Assembly (NCBI GenBank): GCA_019752915.1
Contig: JAIELO010000121.1
Coordinates: forward strand, 1 to 16,841
Source of the DNA: Burkholderiaceae bacterium
Lineage (GTDB): Bacteria; Pseudomonadota; Gammaproteobacteria; Burkholderiales; Burkholderiaceae_D
DNA length: 16,841 nucleotides
Reading direction: 5' to 3'
A program made the translations under genes and the position numbers. Of the stretch, positions 14,635 to 16,841 are shown piece by piece; within the stretch, counting starts at the first letter, position 1; each line of letters begins with the position of its first letter. The notes under the pieces are model-generated. The model saw only the letters and a program-made list of their open reading frames with translations, was not told where the DNA came from and ran no database searches.

Positions 14635-15284
14635 TCCAATACCATGCGGCGCTCATCAGGGTGCCCATCGGCGTGGTCGCCACGCCAGGCGCGCAAGCCC
14701 ATGACGGCCATACCGACAAACACGGCGTACAGCAGTGCTGTCAGCATCAGGTGCTTATGCAGGTACAGCGCGACATACAGCACATCGACGATGATCCAGA
14801 CATGCCAGTTTTCGATTTTTTTACGCGACAACAGCAATTGCCCAACCAGACTGCCCGCCGTCAGGAAGGCATCCGAATTCGGTACATCGGTATCGGTAAA
14901 GGATTTCAGGAACCAGGCCAGCAGCGCAAAGCCGGCCAGCCATGCGACGCCGGCCTGATAGCGCTGGCGCAGCGTCAGCGACGTCACAGGCAGTCGTTCA
15001 TGACGGTCGTCGCCATGCACCCACTGGTACCAGCCATAGATCGAGACACTGATGAACACCAGTTGCAGACCCATGTCGCCATACAGGCGCGAGCCAAAGA
15101 ACACCAGCCCGTAAGTGGCCGAGGAGATGATGGCGAACAGCCAGCCCCAGTGGGACTGGCGGATGTTCAGCCACACCGTGGCCACCGACAGCAGGAACGA
15201 CAGCAGTTCCAGCGGGGTCGTGGCCAGCCCTGCCAGATGCCATGGCGTGTTGGCGTACCCCAGTAAAACTGCCAGTTGTTCCAT
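14631..15284 (-). CDS. PnuC/PnuT-family vitamin permease
   Basis: 217 residues with about seven hydrophobic helices. Family motifs are present: TVWLNIRQSHWGWLF (36-50), a short loop RLYGDMGLQ, SIYGWYQW (81-88), and in the second half ENWHVWIIVDVLY (158-170) followed by LYLHKHLMLTALLY. PnuC members carry nicotinamide riboside and PnuT members carry thiamine, by facilitated diffusion pulled by intracellular phosphorylation. The sequence alone does not separate the two for me, though the nearby TPP riboswitch and receptor favour thiamine. The ATG overlaps the peptidase stop (TAATG) and has only a poor ribosome binding site, so translation is probably coupled. The kinase follows with an ATGA overlap. 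Confidence 0.82.
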   Translation of the reverse strand: MEQLAVLLGYANTPWHLAGLATTPLELLSFLLSVATVWLNIRQSHWGWLFAIISSATYGLVFFGSRLYGDMGLQLVFISVSIYGWYQWVHGDDRHERLPVTSLTLRQRYQAGVAWLAGFALLAWFLKSFTDTDVPNSDAFLTAGSLVGQLLLSRKKIENWHVWIIVDVLYVALYLHKHLMLTALLYAVFVGMAVMGLRAWRGDHADGHPDERRMVLE

Positions 15285-16841
15285 TATTTTTTCGCCGGAT
15301 ATTTGATGGTCATTTCCTTGAGCACGTTGTCGGCGTGATCAACCTCGCTCATCACCCACAGCATATAGCGGATATCCATGTGAATGGCGCGCGTGATGGC
15401 CGTGTCGAAGTACCAGTCCTTGGTGATCGATTCATAGGTCGAATCGAAGTTCAGGCCGATCAATTCGCCATTGCGGTTCATCACCGCCGAACCGGAGTTG
15501 CCACCGGTGGTATCGGCGCTGGTCAGGAAATCCACCGGCACGGTACCCAGCACCGGATCCTTGAACTGGCCATAGCGTTTAGCCTTGATCGCATCGAGCA
15601 GTTTCTGTGGTGCGTTGAACGGATCCTTGCCGGTATGCTTCTCGACGATGCCTTCCACCGTAGTGAACGGGCCTTTGGTAATGCCGTCTTTCGGCGAGTA
15701 CGGCGACACCGTACCGTAGGTTACGCGCAGGGTCGAATTGGCGTCCGGGTAGACCGGTTTGCCTTGCGATTTTTTCCATGCGATCACGGCCTGCATGTAT
15801 TGCGGGATCACCCGTTCCAGATTGCCATCGAGTTCTTTGCGGCGCTCTTTCAGCGACTGGGTCACGCCATCGAGCTTGATCGCCAGCTGGACAAAGGCGT
15901 CATCGGCTGCGCTGATCGCAGCGGCATCCTTGCCCACCCATGCCAGGCGCTTGGCGGTATCACCAAGGTCGGTGCGGGCGTACAGCGCTGGCACTGCATC
16001 CACACTAGGCAGCAGACCATCCAGACCAGTCACGTGCATGGTTGCGGGCAGTTTGGCGTAGCGCTGCAGGGCTGCCGTGTAGCGCGCCTGATCGACGCTG
16101 GCCACGAACGATTGCTCCAGACGGTTCAGACGCGCCTTGATGAAGCTCAGGTCGCGCTGCTGATAGCCCGATTCGCGCTCTGCATCCGGCTTGGCGCTTT
16201 CGCGCGCCAGACGGTACAGGGTCGCGGCGCTTTTCAGTAGATCCGAATTGGTCGCTACACTGTAGCCGAATTCCTCATCGCTCAGCGCCAGATCGGCAGC
16301 AATCACGCCATCGAGTTCGGCCAGCAGGGTTTTCGACACATTCTGCTGCTTGCCATACCATGCGCGGAACTCGGCGTCCTGCACATCCTTGATGGCGGCG
16401 ATGTCTTTGCGCGCAAAGCCGTCCAGCAGGCCCTGGGTCTTCTTCATCACGTTGTTCATGCTCTTGTCGACGCTGGCGTAACGCACGGCGGCGGCAGGAT
16501 TACCCTTGGTGGCGGCAGCGATCACGTCGAGATCGGCCTGAATTTCAGCGACCCGTGCCGGATAGGCGGCATCACGCGCCGCGCGGATTTCCGATGGCAG
16601 CTTGTAGCGGCTGGTGCGGCCCGGATAACCGGCCAGCAGCACCGGATCGCCGTTTTTCAGACCAGCGGCCGACACCACCAGAAAATCTTTCGAGTGGTAT
16701 GGCACGTTGTCCGGCGACGGATCGGCCGGACGGCCATCCTTGCCCACGTAGGCGCGCAGGAAGGAGTAGTCGCCGGTCTGGCGTGGCCATTCAAAATTGT
16801 CAGTGTCGCCGCCGAAATTGCCGATCATGTCGGACGGCGCG
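15284..16841 (-). CDS. S46 family serine peptidase (dipeptidyl-peptidase 7/11-like), 5' end outside window
   Basis: 519 complete codons of the C-terminal part are visible, running off the right edge; the N-terminus with the catalytic His is missing. Visible parts include the IGNFGGDTDNFEWPRQTGDYSF block, which contains the catalytic Asp, and TSADTTGGNSGSAV with the nucleophile Ser (codon 15494-15496). The sequence between is largely helical. S46 enzymes are periplasmic or surface dipeptidyl aminopeptidases that clip N-terminal dipeptides. The residue 18 after the Ser sets S1 specificity in DPP7 (Gly) and DPP11 (Arg); here it is Ser, in NFDSTYES. An ATG at 16828 falls inside the conserved domain and is not the true start. 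The stop overlaps the start of the permease gene. Confidence 0.9.
   Translation of the reverse strand, partial: APSDMIGNFGGDTDNFEWPRQTGDYSFLRAYVGKDGRPADPSPDNVPYHSKDFLVVSAAGLKNGDPVLLAGYPGRTSRYKLPSEIRAARDAAYPARVAEIQADLDVIAAATKGNPAAAVRYASVDKSMNNVMKKTQGLLDGFARKDIAAIKDVQDAEFRAWYGKQQNVSKTLLAELDGVIAADLALSDEEFGYSVATNSDLLKSAATLYRLARESAKPDAERESGYQQRDLSFIKARLNRLEQSFVASVDQARYTAALQRYAKLPATMHVTGLDGLLPSVDAVPALYARTDLGDTAKRLAWVGKDAAAISAADDAFVQLAIKLDGVTQSLKERRKELDGNLERVIPQYMQAVIAWKKSQGKPVYPDANSTLRVTYGTVSPYSPKDGITKGPFTTVEGIVEKHTGKDPFNAPQKLLDAIKAKRYGQFKDPVLGTVPVDFLTSADTTGGNSGSAVMNRNGELIGLNFDSTYESITKDWYFDTAITRAIHMDIRYMLWVMSEVDHADNVLKEMTIKYPAKK

Noticed and set aside
15242..16240. 332-codon plus-strand open frame opposite the S46 peptidase
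   Set aside because: The minus frame contains the S46 catalytic Asp and Ser motifs; the antisense translation has none.

Overview
The window is GC-rich (about 60% by eye), densely coding, and looks like a chromosomal segment of a betaproteobacterium, most likely Oxalobacteraceae (Massilia/Duganella/Janthinobacterium-like). That placement is inferred from the mix of protein families: YheS-type ABC-F, OmpR/EnvZ, paired FapA/DUF342 proteins, a small secreted protein ending in an 'LTPDERRDLRRQI' module, and a proteobacterial S46 peptidase. No rRNA, tRNA, transposon, integrase or CRISPR array was seen, and nothing suggests recent transfer.

Layout. Positions 1-684 hold the 3' end of an ABC-F ATPase gene, convergent with a single-domain cheW (minus). 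Divergent from cheW is a CaiB/BaiF CoA-transferase/racemase gene with a promoter that looks leaderless, overlapped at its stop codon by arfB (stalled-ribosome rescue hydrolase). Two tandem paralogous FapA (DUF342) genes follow on the minus strand (6780 to 2919), then a small secreted protein. A divergent intergenic region with a 10-bp-phased TTTG(T)AA repeat separates that gene from a plus-strand ompR-envZ-secreted-protein operon (7511-10421). A minus-strand Imm26-like protein converges on that operon.

The right third looks like a vitamin-uptake neighbourhood. A TPP riboswitch (about 11081-11158), with a hairpin that can hide the ribosome binding site, precedes a TonB-dependent receptor. Converging on the receptor, with the stop codons overlapping, is a tightly overlapping minus-strand operon: S46 serine peptidase (cut by the window end), a PnuC/PnuT-family permease, a NadR-kinase-like P-loop kinase and a small outer-membrane beta-barrel.

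The most interesting hypothesis is that the riboswitch-controlled receptor, the PnuC/PnuT permease, the kinase and perhaps the beta-barrel form a complete thiamine (or related vitamin/riboside) uptake-and-trap route. It would resemble the known omr1-pnuT-tnr3 arrangement of Bacteroidetes, but with a NadR-like kinase and a convergent gene order. Only the receptor carries a visible riboswitch. The sequence does not decide between thiamine and nicotinamide riboside as the permease/kinase substrate.
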